This document shows positions 25,192-33,955 of a DNA stretch of 39,879 bases, piece after piece (the first letter of the stretch is position 1; each line of letters begins with the position of its first letter). The stretch is from contig JAGFJO010000033.1 in the NCBI GenBank assembly GCA_024102635.1, positions 1-39,879 of the forward strand. The letters run 5' to 3'. The notes below the pieces were generated by a model. The model was not told the DNA's origin and searched no databases. It worked only from the letters and a program-made list of their open reading frames with translations. The position numbers and the translations under genes were made by a program. The stretch is from Deltaproteobacteria bacterium. Its GTDB lineage: Bacteria > Bdellovibrionota_C > UBA2361 > JAGFJO01.

Positions 25192-25755
25192 ATGCGGCCC
25201 GACTTAAACTCAATTGATGCACAGCAGATAGAATCGCAGTTTCACCTAGAAGGCCTATCTAGCTTTTCAAGAAGGCCTGTGAACGGCACCCCTAGCCAGA
25301 TGATCGCTGCTCTTATCCCCCAAGCTCTTGAGGTGATCGACCGTGCTTTACAGGAAGACGAGCCCATCAAGGTCCTTGGGACTTCCCCTGATCAATTTGA
25401 TAAGCTGCTCGACTGCTTAGCGGCTTGGCGTGACATTTTAAGCAGTGCGCCTGCTCATCGAGAGAGAAGTAATCTGCTAATTTATTTGGGACACGCTGGC
25501 GGCAGTTTAATACGATTGGGAGCAGTGATTGGCTGCGGCCATGTTCCTGCCAGCCGGATGGAGATACCGTATGAGCGGGATCTGAACGACCGCGAGTGGC
25601 TGATTAAAACTTTGAACGGCCTTAAGGAGGATCTTTCGCTCCTAATGGAGATTGAGCCTCGGTGGAGAGCAATTGCAGATCTGGGCGATGCCGAACTCCA
25701 AAATAAAAAAACCCCGGCTATTGAAAACAATAGCCGGGGATCCATAGCTCTCTAG
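25192..25755 (+). CDS. Hypothetical protein, mainly helical, 3' end overlapping a terminator
   Basis: 187 residues, no signal peptide or membrane span, predicted largely helical (ALIPQALEVIDRALQEDE; WLIKTLNGLKEDLSLLMEIEPRW). No family recognised. The last 19 residues (about 169-187) are encoded by the hairpin that terminates the convergent barrel gene, so the tail KTPAIENNSRGS is dictated by terminator sequence and is probably not functionally constrained as protein. The start ATG at 25192 lacks a strong ribosome-binding site. Cytoplasmic by default. Confidence 0.65.
   Translation: MRPDLNSIDAQQIESQFHLEGLSSFSRRPVNGTPSQMIAALIPQALEVIDRALQEDEPIKVLGTSPDQFDKLLDCLAAWRDILSSAPAHRERSNLLIYLGHAGGSLIRLGAVIGCGHVPASRMEIPYERDLNDREWLIKTLNGLKEDLSLLMEIEPRWRAIADLGDAELQNKKTPAIENNSRGSIAL
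25705..25740 (-). terminator. Strong rho-independent terminator of the outer-membrane barrel gene
   Basis: CCCCGGCTATTG (25712-25723) and CAATAGCCGGGG (25728-25739) form a perfect 12-bp stem with an AAAA/TTTT loop. On the minus strand it is followed by seven T. It lies 25 nt past the barrel gene stop and inside the convergent plus-strand gene. Confidence 0.93.
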
Positions 25756-25764
25756 AAGTCTATA

Positions 25765-26463
25765 CTAGAAAGTATAAGTTATAAACGGCGAGACGTAAGC
25801 AGTATCAAGCTCGATATCGGCACCATCTCGGCCTTCAAGCTCGCCCCACATGTATCCGCCCGCAAGAGCGACTCCCCAGTTATCAGCGAAGTCATATCCT
25901 AAGCGCGCTTCCAGGTGCATTCCAACGCTGGTATCACTGACATCGTTTGCACCGTGGATAATGTCAGGACCTACTCCGAAGAAAAGATCGGTCTGCTCAT
26001 CAACAGGCACTATGTATTCAAGCGCAAACGGAATGCGAATGAACGTGATATCTGGAGTCTTGTCAAAGAATTCGGCTGACCCTTGAGCCTCAGGCTGACT
26101 CAGGTATAAATGCCGCCCTTCAACGCCGACCCTGAAATTGATCGGATATTCCTTGTTCCAGATGTCCATATAACCAGCGGGGCCAACCTCTGTATCTTCT
26201 TTGTCGAAGAACCATACAGTGACGCCCGGCGACACTCGGACACCCCACTCATCTTCAGCTGGCGCGGGCGCAACCTTGCGCTCCTCGCGGCGCTCAGGTT
26301 GAACCGGAATTCGCTCCTGAATCTGCTCGCGCGGCACGATGTCACCGATAAGAGGGCGTCTGCTTTGCGCCTCCGAATTAGTGCTAGAAATCGTTATGGC
26401 AAAAAGAGCACTCAGTACAATTGTACCGAAGTTCACTCCTCCCCTAATGAACTCACCACTCAT
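25765..26463 (-). CDS. Small outer-membrane beta-barrel protein
   Basis: 232 residues with a signal peptide (to about SEAQ, residue 33), a Pro/Glu/Arg-rich linker (about 35-70), then about eight alternating amphipathic strands (GVRVSPGVTVWFF, NFRVGVEGRHLYL, IRIPFALEYIVPV, LFFGVGPDII, MHLEARLGYDF, WGVALAGGYMWG, AYVSPFITYTF). It ends with Phe, the hallmark of proteins inserted by the BAM complex. This resembles OmpA/OmpW-size barrels. Specific role unknown. AAGGAGATACAAAC gives an excellent ribosome-binding site, and a strong terminator follows, so it is a well-defined single-gene unit, probably highly expressed. Confidence 0.85.
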   Translation of the reverse strand: MSGEFIRGGVNFGTIVLSALFAITISSTNSEAQSRRPLIGDIVPREQIQERIPVQPERREERKVAPAPAEDEWGVRVSPGVTVWFFDKEDTEVGPAGYMDIWNKEYPINFRVGVEGRHLYLSQPEAQGSAEFFDKTPDITFIRIPFALEYIVPVDEQTDLFFGVGPDIIHGANDVSDTSVGMHLEARLGYDFADNWGVALAGGYMWGELEGRDGADIELDTAYVSPFITYTF

Positions 26464-26662
26464 GTTTGTATCTCCTTACTGTTTGTTTTACGCAGCGTCA
26501 GAATGCCAAAATTGACATATAATCGACCGCCAATACAAGACCTAGGCATGGAACTATCACACCATCTCAACTACTGATAAGCGCACTCTGTTTACTTTTG
26601 GATGATTTTCATCATAAGTTTGAGCACATAGCGACACCGGCGCTCCGTCGAAATGACAGTCG

Positions 26663-29647
26663 ATGCACAGTTATACAGCTTTTTTCATACACTGTTTGTT
26701 TTTGGCGGGGCTCTTACTCCTACCCTCGCAATCTCTTTCGCAGCCCACTTCTGATGGGCTTACGCCACTTTTGATAAAGGAGTGGATCTCTCATTTCAAG
26801 ACTAGTGAGCGAGGCCCGTTTTCCGGCATCCGGTGGTATTGCAACGATGGCTCGGTTCAACCAGCGCGGGCCGGATGTTCGCGGCGCGGTGGCGGTATTC
26901 AGCACGGCGAATGGAATGACCAGATAAATAAAATTAAAGACGCTGGCTACCCAATAGGCTTTATCTTTGCGGATCTGAAATTTGACGCGATTCAAAATAT
27001 CCGATTTAACCCGCAACAGCTGCTGCCCTTAGTTCTCGAGAGATACCTTGTGGCGGCGGACGATGGTTGGATCTACCGCAGGGCGCGCTATTACAGAGGA
27101 GCAGTTCAAAACGAGGATGAAGCCGAGGCGGCTGAAAATCTTCTTCTCACGCTTTTAGCTGATAAAGAGTGGGTGGATCAACGTTATCTCCGGATCCGAG
27201 AAGCAGTTCGCCTTTTTCCGAATGTACATAGCCTCGAGCTATTAAGCGAAATTAGAGCCCTTAGTTCCCGCATCGCAGTCTCGGATCGCCGCTTTGTAAA
27301 TCTTAAAAATAAGATTCACACCTACCCAGACGGAGCAGACGCCGCACGTGTGCGCGAATATGCCGCCGGAAGGCAGGTACAGGTTGCAGCTAGAAGTAAT
27401 TTGATGAGGCTCGCCGAATTGATAGACAGAGCATACGACGCCGATAAGCTCCTGCCTTCAATCCTATCGCTTCGGAGCGAGATCGAAAGCTCCCTGATTA
27501 GTGAAGCGCTCAACAATTTACAGAGGCAGCTCTCCACGAGCCGGTCAACAGCGGATCGATATAAAGCTTTTGCTGAAGCAATGGTCGTATTTAGAGAGCA
27601 GTTCAAGCCTGCCTTGCCGCCGCGCATTCTACTGAAACTAATTGAAGGCAGTATCTTGCTGGAGCAAGGGCTTTTTGCTCTCCGGCAGGGAGTGATAGAC
27701 GAGATGAGGGGCGCTACACGCCGTCGCCAGCTGGAATTTGCAGGAACCATTTCGGAGGCGGTTTATGGCGCAGGATTGATCTCGCTGCGGGAGTATCTAG
27801 CAGTCAAAGCCGCACTAGCTAAAATAATCAGTCTTACTACCATACCGGCTGAACAATACCGCTCACAGGTTGCATATCTTGCGAGGGTTCCCGGCTGGGC
27901 CTCAAGCAGGCTTGAGGTAACGTTCGGCCCCGGCATCGAGAAGCTGATCCCGATAGAACCGCTAGCAGCGGGATACATCCCTGACAGGATGCGTTCAAGC
28001 GCGTTGCTTCTTCTTAGCGAGCACATCGACAAACTTCAGCGGGACGCCGCCCTTATTATCGGTGCACCCGACTCTTTCTTCGGCCAGCCTGTCTACATCG
28101 GATTAAAAGCGCTGAACCCGGGTATGGCTAAAGGAACACTCTCTCGCATCTCCTCCCATGAAGAGATTAGTCCAACGCAGGCTCCGGCTCATATAGGGCT
28201 TGTGCCAAATTATATCGCATCGCTGCCGCCGCTGGCGGGCGTGCTTACAGAAAACGAAGGCAACGCCCTTTCACACGTTCAGATCCTTGCAGCCAATTTG
28301 GGGATTCCTAATGTTGTTGTGTCGCCCAACCTCTTGCCGCGCATCGCGCCCTACATCAATCAAGAGATCGTTATGGCAGTCTCGCCCAAAGGAAGAATCG
28401 AAATAGATCGCTATTCACCCCGCTGGACACCGCTTTTTGATATAGAACGTGCCAAGCCGGCGGTCCTAATCAAGCCGGAGGTTGATAGGCTTGACCTTAA
28501 ATTTAGGCAGTTTGTGTCCTTAAGAGATCTTCGCGCCGGAGATTCAGGGCGCATAGTGGGCCCTAAAGCTGCAAAACTTGGTGAGCTTAAGGCCATGTTT
28601 CCCGGCACAGTTACTGAAGGTATTGCAATCCCTTTTGGTGTTTTCGCCACCATCCTCCAGCAAGAGCTAAGGCCGGGACTCACTTTGTTTGATTGGATGA
28701 AGGAGGAGTACCGTCAACTTAATTCCCTTCCTATTAACTCAAGGGCATATAGCGAACGCTCGAAGAAACTGCTTGATCTTGTGCGAATGACAATTCTTCG
28801 AACACCCCTGGCGTTCGAGTTCAGAAACGCACTCTTCAATGCTTTAAAAGCCGAGCTGGGGCCGCCTGGAAGCTACGGCGTATTCGTGAGGAGTGATACT
28901 AATATAGAGGATTTAGCCGACTTTACCGGGGCCGGCCTTAACAAAACGGTGCCCAATGTAGTTGATTTCGACGGCATTGTGAGCGCAATTCTTGAGGTCT
29001 GGGCTTCACCGTTTACCGAGCGCGCCTTTTCATGGAGACAGGCGCACATGACCTCACCGGAACATGTGTACGTCTCAGTGTTGCTACTCCGCACCGTTGC
29101 AGTAGACAAATCAGGTGTGATGGTTACCGCCGATATGGAGAGTAACGATCCTGATTATCTGACCATTGCGGTTAATGAAGGTCTTACCGGAGCCGTAGAG
29201 AACCAAGCTGTAGAGAGCATTATTGTGAACAGAGAAAACGGTGAAGTGAGGTTGGTTTCAGAAGCGCGCGCACAAACAAAGAAGATAGCAGATTCGCGCG
29301 GAGGCCTGCGCGAAGTCCCGGCCACTCCGTCTGAGCGCATTTTGAGTACGCAGGAGATATCTAGGTTAGCAAAGCTTGCAGATGAAGTTGAAGAGAGGTT
29401 CCCGCGGGAAAAAAGGAAAGATTCGCGACCTTCCCCTTTTGACGTGGAATTCGGCTTCAAAGACGGGAAGCTGGTGCTGTTTCAGATCAGGCCATACAAG
29501 TTAAGCGAGCGTGCCAAGCGCAATGAGTATTTGAAACGCATGGACCAGATTGAACCTGCCGTGCAAGAGAAAGAATCTGTTCCGCCCCCGCCGAAAATCG
29601 TGAATTTGTCGCACTCTATGCCGGCAGTTGTGCATACAGGACAATAA
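26663..29647 (+). CDS. Exported PEP-synthase/water-dikinase-like protein
   Basis: 994 residues with a signal peptide (MHSYTAFFIHCLFLAG to about SLSQ, residue 27). The N-terminal half is mostly helical, with an unassigned SERGPFSGIRWYC segment near 50. A phosphohistidine swivel domain follows, with His538 in TENEGNALSHVQILAANLGIP. Then comes a PPDK_N/ATP-grasp-type nucleotide-binding domain (about 640-985) with VRSDTNIEDL and GAGLNKTVPNV, ending FQIRPYKL. Swivel before nucleotide domain, and the GAGL motif, match alpha-glucan water dikinases rather than PEP synthase, which has the reverse order plus a TIM barrel absent here. An ATP-dependent dikinase with an export signal is odd: ATP is scarce outside the cytoplasm. 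Followed after 15 nt by a serine-hydrolase homologue in the same operon. Confidence 0.85.
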   Translation: MHSYTAFFIHCLFLAGLLLLPSQSLSQPTSDGLTPLLIKEWISHFKTSERGPFSGIRWYCNDGSVQPARAGCSRRGGGIQHGEWNDQINKIKDAGYPIGFIFADLKFDAIQNIRFNPQQLLPLVLERYLVAADDGWIYRRARYYRGAVQNEDEAEAAENLLLTLLADKEWVDQRYLRIREAVRLFPNVHSLELLSEIRALSSRIAVSDRRFVNLKNKIHTYPDGADAARVREYAAGRQVQVAARSNLMRLAELIDRAYDADKLLPSILSLRSEIESSLISEALNNLQRQLSTSRSTADRYKAFAEAMVVFREQFKPALPPRILLKLIEGSILLEQGLFALRQGVIDEMRGATRRRQLEFAGTISEAVYGAGLISLREYLAVKAALAKIISLTTIPAEQYRSQVAYLARVPGWASSRLEVTFGPGIEKLIPIEPLAAGYIPDRMRSSALLLLSEHIDKLQRDAALIIGAPDSFFGQPVYIGLKALNPGMAKGTLSRISSHEEISPTQAPAHIGLVPNYIASLPPLAGVLTENEGNALSHVQILAANLGIPNVVVSPNLLPRIAPYINQEIVMAVSPKGRIEIDRYSPRWTPLFDIERAKPAVLIKPEVDRLDLKFRQFVSLRDLRAGDSGRIVGPKAAKLGELKAMFPGTVTEGIAIPFGVFATILQQELRPGLTLFDWMKEEYRQLNSLPINSRAYSERSKKLLDLVRMTILRTPLAFEFRNALFNALKAELGPPGSYGVFVRSDTNIEDLADFTGAGLNKTVPNVVDFDGIVSAILEVWASPFTERAFSWRQAHMTSPEHVYVSVLLLRTVAVDKSGVMVTADMESNDPDYLTIAVNEGLTGAVENQAVESIIVNRENGEVRLVSEARAQTKKIADSRGGLREVPATPSERILSTQEISRLAKLADEVEERFPREKRKDSRPSPFDVEFGFKDGKLVLFQIRPYKLSERAKRNEYLKRMDQIEPAVQEKESVPPPPKIVNLSHSMPAVVHTGQ

Positions 29648-29662
29648 GGGCAACTTGAGCAT

Positions 29663-31006
29663 ATGGATATTAAAGATATTACTTGCCGGATTTGCTTCTT
29701 TACCTCAGCCTTAGCGGTCCTTTTACTCTGTGCCGGTTATACATCCGCTTATCCGCTCAACGCATTTGAGCAAACCGGGATAAAGAGATTAGAAGGATTT
29801 TTTTATTCACTTCGGACAAAAAGCGGCAAGGAAAACTTTCCTCCCGGATCGCTTCTCTCTATTGAAGAGGTAAAGCTAAGTCTTGCCGGTCAAACTTGGA
29901 ACTTGCCGCCGAACGATGAGAATCTAAAGGCCCAGCTTTTAGCTCCCCTAGGAAGGGACGCTAACCATTATTCATTTGCGGTGCTGGATTTCAGCGACCC
30001 TGAAAGTCCACGTTATGCCGCTCACAATGAGTCCAGCCACTTCATTCCCGGAAGCGTAGGGAAGCTGATTGTCGCCGCGGCATTCTTGCAATCACTGGCA
30101 GATCTCTATCCTGACGAACCCGAAAAGCGCGCCAAATTGCTTAGAGATACGGTGGTCCGGGCAGGAGAGATAGTTCAGAGTGATTCGCACGAGGTACCGT
30201 TCTGGCACTATGATGAGGGCCGCATCGAATACCGCCCTCTTAGAGCTGATGATTCCGGCAATCTTTATACCTTCCTTGATTGGATGATCTCCTCCAGCTC
30301 AAACGCCGCTGGCTCGGCCGTTATGAGGGAGCTTGTTTTACTAAACCACTTCAAAAAGACCTATCCCCGCACTCCGCAAGAGTCGCAAGCCTTTCTTAAA
30401 AGAACATCACCTGCTGCGCTAGCCGCCATTCTACAATCGTCCGTAAAGAAGACTCTCGAGCGCAACGGCTTGGACACCTCAAATCTCTTTCACGTCTCGC
30501 CTTTCACTGCCGCCGGAAAAAGGCTGATGCCTGCACGGGGCAGCACGGCAACCGCTAAAGAGCTTGTAAGGCTTCTTCTACTGATGGAACAGGGCCGGCT
30601 AATTGACCGATATTCCAGCCTCGAGCTAAAAAGACTGCTCTACCTGACGCAGCAGCGCATTAGGTATGCTTCGTCACCAGCCTTAGATTTTTCTGCAGTT
30701 TACTACAAGTCCGGGTCGCTGTACCGCTGCAGGAGCGAAACGGGGTTCAGCTGCGGCAAGTACCGCGGAAACCTACTTAATCTTATGAACTCGGTGGCGC
30801 TTATAGAGTCGCCTTACGTTAACCCACGGGCGAGATACATCGCTGCAATTAACTCGAACGTCCTTAGAAAGGATTCCGCGGCGCAACACGCCGGGTTCGC
30901 GGCAGAGGTAGAGAAAGTTATGATGAGGAACAAAAAAGGCGGCGCTACTTCAGCCGGCAACGATAAGAGTGTCCATCTCCACGATGAGATCCTCAAGAAG
31001 CCTTGA
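29663..31006 (+). CDS. Exported class A beta-lactamase-fold serine hydrolase (longer paralogue)
   Basis: 447 residues; N-terminal hydrophobic signal (about 8-30). Active-site motifs of the penicillin-recognising fold are all present: Ser131-X-X-Lys134 in GSVGK, the Ser-X-Asn motif in SSSSNAAGS (212-214), and Lys349-Ser-Gly in YYKSGS. A long insertion follows the second motif. The class A Glu166 equivalent is not obvious, so it may be a peptidase or peptidoglycan-modifying enzyme rather than a beta-lactamase. It follows the dikinase-like gene by 15 nt. Its last 57 nt overlap the end of the convergent gene, a paralogue with the same motifs. Confidence 0.82.
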   Translation: MDIKDITCRICFFTSALAVLLLCAGYTSAYPLNAFEQTGIKRLEGFFYSLRTKSGKENFPPGSLLSIEEVKLSLAGQTWNLPPNDENLKAQLLAPLGRDANHYSFAVLDFSDPESPRYAAHNESSHFIPGSVGKLIVAAAFLQSLADLYPDEPEKRAKLLRDTVVRAGEIVQSDSHEVPFWHYDEGRIEYRPLRADDSGNLYTFLDWMISSSSNAAGSAVMRELVLLNHFKKTYPRTPQESQAFLKRTSPAALAAILQSSVKKTLERNGLDTSNLFHVSPFTAAGKRLMPARGSTATAKELVRLLLLMEQGRLIDRYSSLELKRLLYLTQQRIRYASSPALDFSAVYYKSGSLYRCRSETGFSCGKYRGNLLNLMNSVALIESPYVNPRARYIAAINSNVLRKDSAAQHAGFAAEVEKVMMRNKKGGATSAGNDKSVHLHDEILKKP

Positions 31007-31861
31007 CCCGTTTGCATCGTTAGTCAGAGCAACTGCGATATAGCGCTTGCCGTCATGTTCGACTATTGCGCTGTCCGAGTGGAACTGACGCCAGCTACCC
31101 GACTTTCTGAAGACTTTGGCGCTAGGGCAGTTGCGCATAAGTCCTCTGTAAAACTTATGCTCCAGGCTTGTTTCGCCTAGAATGCTCTTCATCGCCTGCG
31201 TGAATCCTGGCGAGAGCAGTTGACCGCTTTCAAGCATATAATAGAGCTGCGCCACTTTAAGGGCCGATGCTGCGTGCGACAAATGCAATATCGGATCTCT
31301 TTTCCATGCCTCTCCCTGCCCGTACTCCTTGCCGACCCACAAGCCGCCGCCCGCGCTTACGTCGTACAGCCGATATTGCGGCGAGGTAAAAAGGCTCTCA
31401 AGATAGGCCGGACCAACCATATAAAACAGCTCGCTCGCCGCACGATTAGAGCTGTCTTGAACCATCGCCTTGGCAAGCGTAGCGGTGCGGTAGTCGAGCG
31501 CAAGCTGATCCTCCTGTACCTTCCGGAAGAGTCCAAGCAGAATTCCAACTTTCGGAAGACTTGCAGCATACATCATTACTTCCGCGTTGATTCCGGCAAA
31601 CTTCGGAGCATTCAGATCCGTAATATCAACCAGGGCCGCTCCGAACCGCTTCTCGGAGATCGCTCGCTCAAGTTTTAGCCGCTTAGCCACCTGGTTGAGC
31701 CCATGCTGCAACCCTTGATCCCGCCTATCTTGCAGATATGGATAGGGTCTTTCGATAGCCGATGCCTTAGCCGGTTGAAGAACGGATGCTACGGATAAAA
31801 ATGCTGCAACTATGCCCGGGAGAACCAGGACCCTTAATGAGTGTAGGAACAAACACCGCAT
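30950..31861 (-). CDS. Exported class A beta-lactamase-fold serine hydrolase (shorter paralogue)
   Basis: I use ATG 31861, which follows AGGTG and gives a proper signal peptide (MRCLFLHSLRVLVLPG to about AKASA, residue 35). The longer frame from 31981 would include a promoter-like -10 box and is unlikely. The 303-residue product has Ser101-X-X-Lys104 in ASLPK, Ser137-Ser-Asn139, and Lys253-Ser-Gly in FRKSGSWRQF, so it has the complete serine-acylating set of the beta-lactamase/transpeptidase fold. A beta-lactamase role is possible but not shown. It converges on and overlaps a longer paralogue by 57 nt. Confidence 0.85.
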   Translation of the reverse strand: MRCLFLHSLRVLVLPGIVAAFLSVASVLQPAKASAIERPYPYLQDRRDQGLQHGLNQVAKRLKLERAISEKRFGAALVDITDLNAPKFAGINAEVMMYAASLPKVGILLGLFRKVQEDQLALDYRTATLAKAMVQDSSNRAASELFYMVGPAYLESLFTSPQYRLYDVSAGGGLWVGKEYGQGEAWKRDPILHLSHAASALKVAQLYYMLESGQLLSPGFTQAMKSILGETSLEHKFYRGLMRNCPSAKVFRKSGSWRQFHSDSAIVEHDGKRYIAVALTNDANGSRLLEDLIVEMDTLIVAG

Positions 31862-31897
31862 ACGAACACCTAAGAAGAAAAAACCTTGAATAGAATT

Positions 31898-31903
31898 ATT
31901 ATA
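31898..31903 (-). promoter_or_regulatory. Candidate -10 box for the shorter serine hydrolase
   Basis: Minus strand TATAAT in GAGTATAATAATT, 37 nt before the chosen ATG, with a weak TTCGAT 17 nt upstream as -35. It supports the internal start at 31861. Confidence 0.4.
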
Positions 31904-32126
31904 CTCTAGATTCAAGATCAATCGAAAGGGTGCGCTCGAAGACGAAATTACCCAGTACATTTGGTTCGTTATTAGGTGCATTAAACTGCCCTCCTGAGAT
32001 GCGCCGGTTTGCGAGAATAAAAATGAACACTACTTTGGAAAGCTTCGCTGTGAGGTGAATCATGCATGGCCCGGCGGCAGTCGCGATAGGCTTGTTTAGA
32101 AAATTATTTCAACTGAGAGGTGCATA

Positions 32127-33083
32127 ATGTTCTATCACGTCAAAGAGCTTCAGTTTAATGCAAAAGTGTCGAAACCCGATCCCCAGTTCGCCAGCCTTTT
32201 ACTTGAGCAGTTCGGCGGGCCCAATGGAGAACTAAAAGCGGCGATGCAGTATTTTGTGCAGGCCTTCTCGGCAAGACAGCCCTACCCCGACAAGTATGAC
32301 ATGCTGATGGACATCGCCACTGAAGAGTTCAGCCATCTTGAGATAGTCGGAGCCACCATAACTATGCTGCTGCAAGGGGTGAACGGCGAACTAAAGAATG
32401 CCGCTGAGTCGAGCGATCTGATGAAGCTCCTAGGAGGCAGAGCACAGAAGGATGAGTTAATTCACAGCGCCATGGTTAGCCCTGAGTTTTTGGTTCTCTC
32501 CGGGGGCGGGCCGACTGTAACAGACGCCCAGGGACATCCTTGGAGCGGAATGTATGTGAACGCAAACGGTGATCTGACGGTTGATCTGCGCTCCAATGTA
32601 GCCGCAGAATCACGCGCTAAGATCGTATACGAGTACCTACTTCAGTTCACCGATGACCCGGATGTGAAAGAAACCTTAAAATTTCTGATGACCCGCGAAG
32701 TTTCACACTTTCAATCATTCAGCGCCGCGCTCGAGACCATTCAGCCCAACTTCCCGCCCGGCGTTCTGCAAGGCGATCCTCGCTTTACCCACAAGTACTT
32801 CAATATGTCTAACGGTGCCGGATCTCGCGGTCCGTGGAACGAAGGCCAAGGCCCTTGGGAAAGCGGTGAGCAATGGGCTTACGTTGAGGATCCGATTGAG
32901 GAGGTGCTCCGCACACGGGGCCAGACTGATGCAGCCGTTGAAGGGAGTTCGATCTCTATAGAAGATGCCGAACGAAAGAGCAAGGAGCTTAGTAGCACCC
33001 GTAGCAGTGAAGTTTTGCAATCTGCCCCAAAGGGCGAGAACCAGTGGTCAAAGTATCCTGAAAACGGAAAGAATTTTCGCTAA
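32127..33083 (+). CDS. Manganese catalase
   Basis: A ferritin-fold, non-haem catalase that disproportionates hydrogen peroxide at a dimanganese site. Ligand positions are visible: Glu35 in NGELKAAMQY, Glu67 and His70 in ATEEFSHLEIV, and Glu191 with His194 in TREVSHFQSF. GGPTVTDAQGHPWSG is typical of the family. 318 aa is a little longer than usual because of a charged C-terminal tail. AGAGGTG precedes the ATG. A DsbA-like gene follows after 49 nt, likely in the same operon. Confidence 0.95.
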   Translation: MFYHVKELQFNAKVSKPDPQFASLLLEQFGGPNGELKAAMQYFVQAFSARQPYPDKYDMLMDIATEEFSHLEIVGATITMLLQGVNGELKNAAESSDLMKLLGGRAQKDELIHSAMVSPEFLVLSGGGPTVTDAQGHPWSGMYVNANGDLTVDLRSNVAAESRAKIVYEYLLQFTDDPDVKETLKFLMTREVSHFQSFSAALETIQPNFPPGVLQGDPRFTHKYFNMSNGAGSRGPWNEGQGPWESGEQWAYVEDPIEEVLRTRGQTDAAVEGSSISIEDAERKSKELSSTRSSEVLQSAPKGENQWSKYPENGKNFR

Positions 33084-33132
33084 CTAAAGATGCAGCTGGG
33101 CATATCTTTCGCAGGAGCAGGAGACTAGCCGA

Positions 33133-33828
33133 GTGATATGCCCTCAATTCACACTAAAAATTTTTGCTGACCCGCTTTGCTGCTGGAGCTGGGCTCTGGC
33201 TGCAGAGCTCCGGCGGCTCGAAGCTCAGCGCAAGGAGTCTCTTAAGATTGAGCTTAAGATGGGGGTCATGATTGAAAGCTGGTCCCGCTTTAGCGATCCA
33301 TTGAATAACATATTCCGTCCCGCTCAGATGGCTCCTTACTGGGATTTTATTGGCCGGCAATGCGGCCGACCGATTACAGGCAAAGTCTGGCTGGATGATC
33401 CGCCGGGATCTTCCATTCCGGCTGCACTTGCGGTGAAGTCAGCGCAGCAGCAATCGGAATCCGCAGGTCAGCACTTTTTAGAGATACTTCATGAAGCGGT
33501 GATGATAGATGGTAAGAACATTGCGAAAGAGGAGATTCTCTCCGAATTAGCCGATAGAGCTGCAAAGCAAGGCGTCCTTGATTTTGACCAGATGATCTCA
33601 AAGATCTCAGCTCCCGAAACCGTGTACAGCTTGCGCTGCGACATGCAGCAGGCGGCAGCCCACCGCATAGGAAGATTTCCCGCCATTCTCGCTGAACAAA
33701 GCACGCACCCCCCAAGTAAAATGCTGATGATCGGCTTTCGTCCTGCGGAAGTGATCTGGCATTCACTGAACTTGGATCCCAAAAAACTGCCATCAACCGT
33801 CCAGCCGGCAGAAAGCCAACCCGGTTGA
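33133..33828 (+). CDS. DsbA/FrnE-like thioredoxin-fold protein with altered active site
   Basis: 231 residues, no signal peptide. FADPLCCWSWAL (residues 11-22) matches the DPLCxWC start of FrnE/HMWP-type DsbA-family proteins, which carry a CXXC redox pair; here it reads C16-C17-W-S19, so the second Cys of CXXC is Ser and a vicinal Cys precedes it. The rest (helical insert, GRFPAIL near 178 as the cis-Pro segment) fits a thioredoxin fold. It may act as a monothiol reductase or in thiol stress, or bind glutathione. It follows the Mn catalase, consistent with oxidative stress. Starts at GTG 33133 with GGAG upstream. Confidence 0.75.
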   Translation: MICPQFTLKIFADPLCCWSWALAAELRRLEAQRKESLKIELKMGVMIESWSRFSDPLNNIFRPAQMAPYWDFIGRQCGRPITGKVWLDDPPGSSIPAALAVKSAQQQSESAGQHFLEILHEAVMIDGKNIAKEEILSELADRAAKQGVLDFDQMISKISAPETVYSLRCDMQQAAAHRIGRFPAILAEQSTHPPSKMLMIGFRPAEVIWHSLNLDPKKLPSTVQPAESQPG

Positions 33829-33955
33829 AATATCCAAGATACCGGTCTTGATAGTGATCTGTGCGCCACTTAGAATGCATTTAATGATATTTAGCCGCCT
33901 CCTTAAGCTGCGCTAGGTACGGCGCTGCTGATAGGTGGGCCGCAGATTGTAATTT

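Noticed and set aside
26110..26577. 155-residue plus-strand frame opposite the barrel gene
   Set aside because: Antisense to a well-supported outer-membrane protein with its own strong ribosome-binding site and terminator; no protein features.
31862..31981. N-terminal extension of the shorter serine hydrolase
   Set aside because: It contains a TATAAT box and places the signal peptide internally; the ATG at 31861 with AGGTG is better.
33374..33880. Two open frames antisense to the DsbA-like gene
   Set aside because: No start signals or recognisable domains, and the plus-strand frame has a thioredoxin-fold signature.
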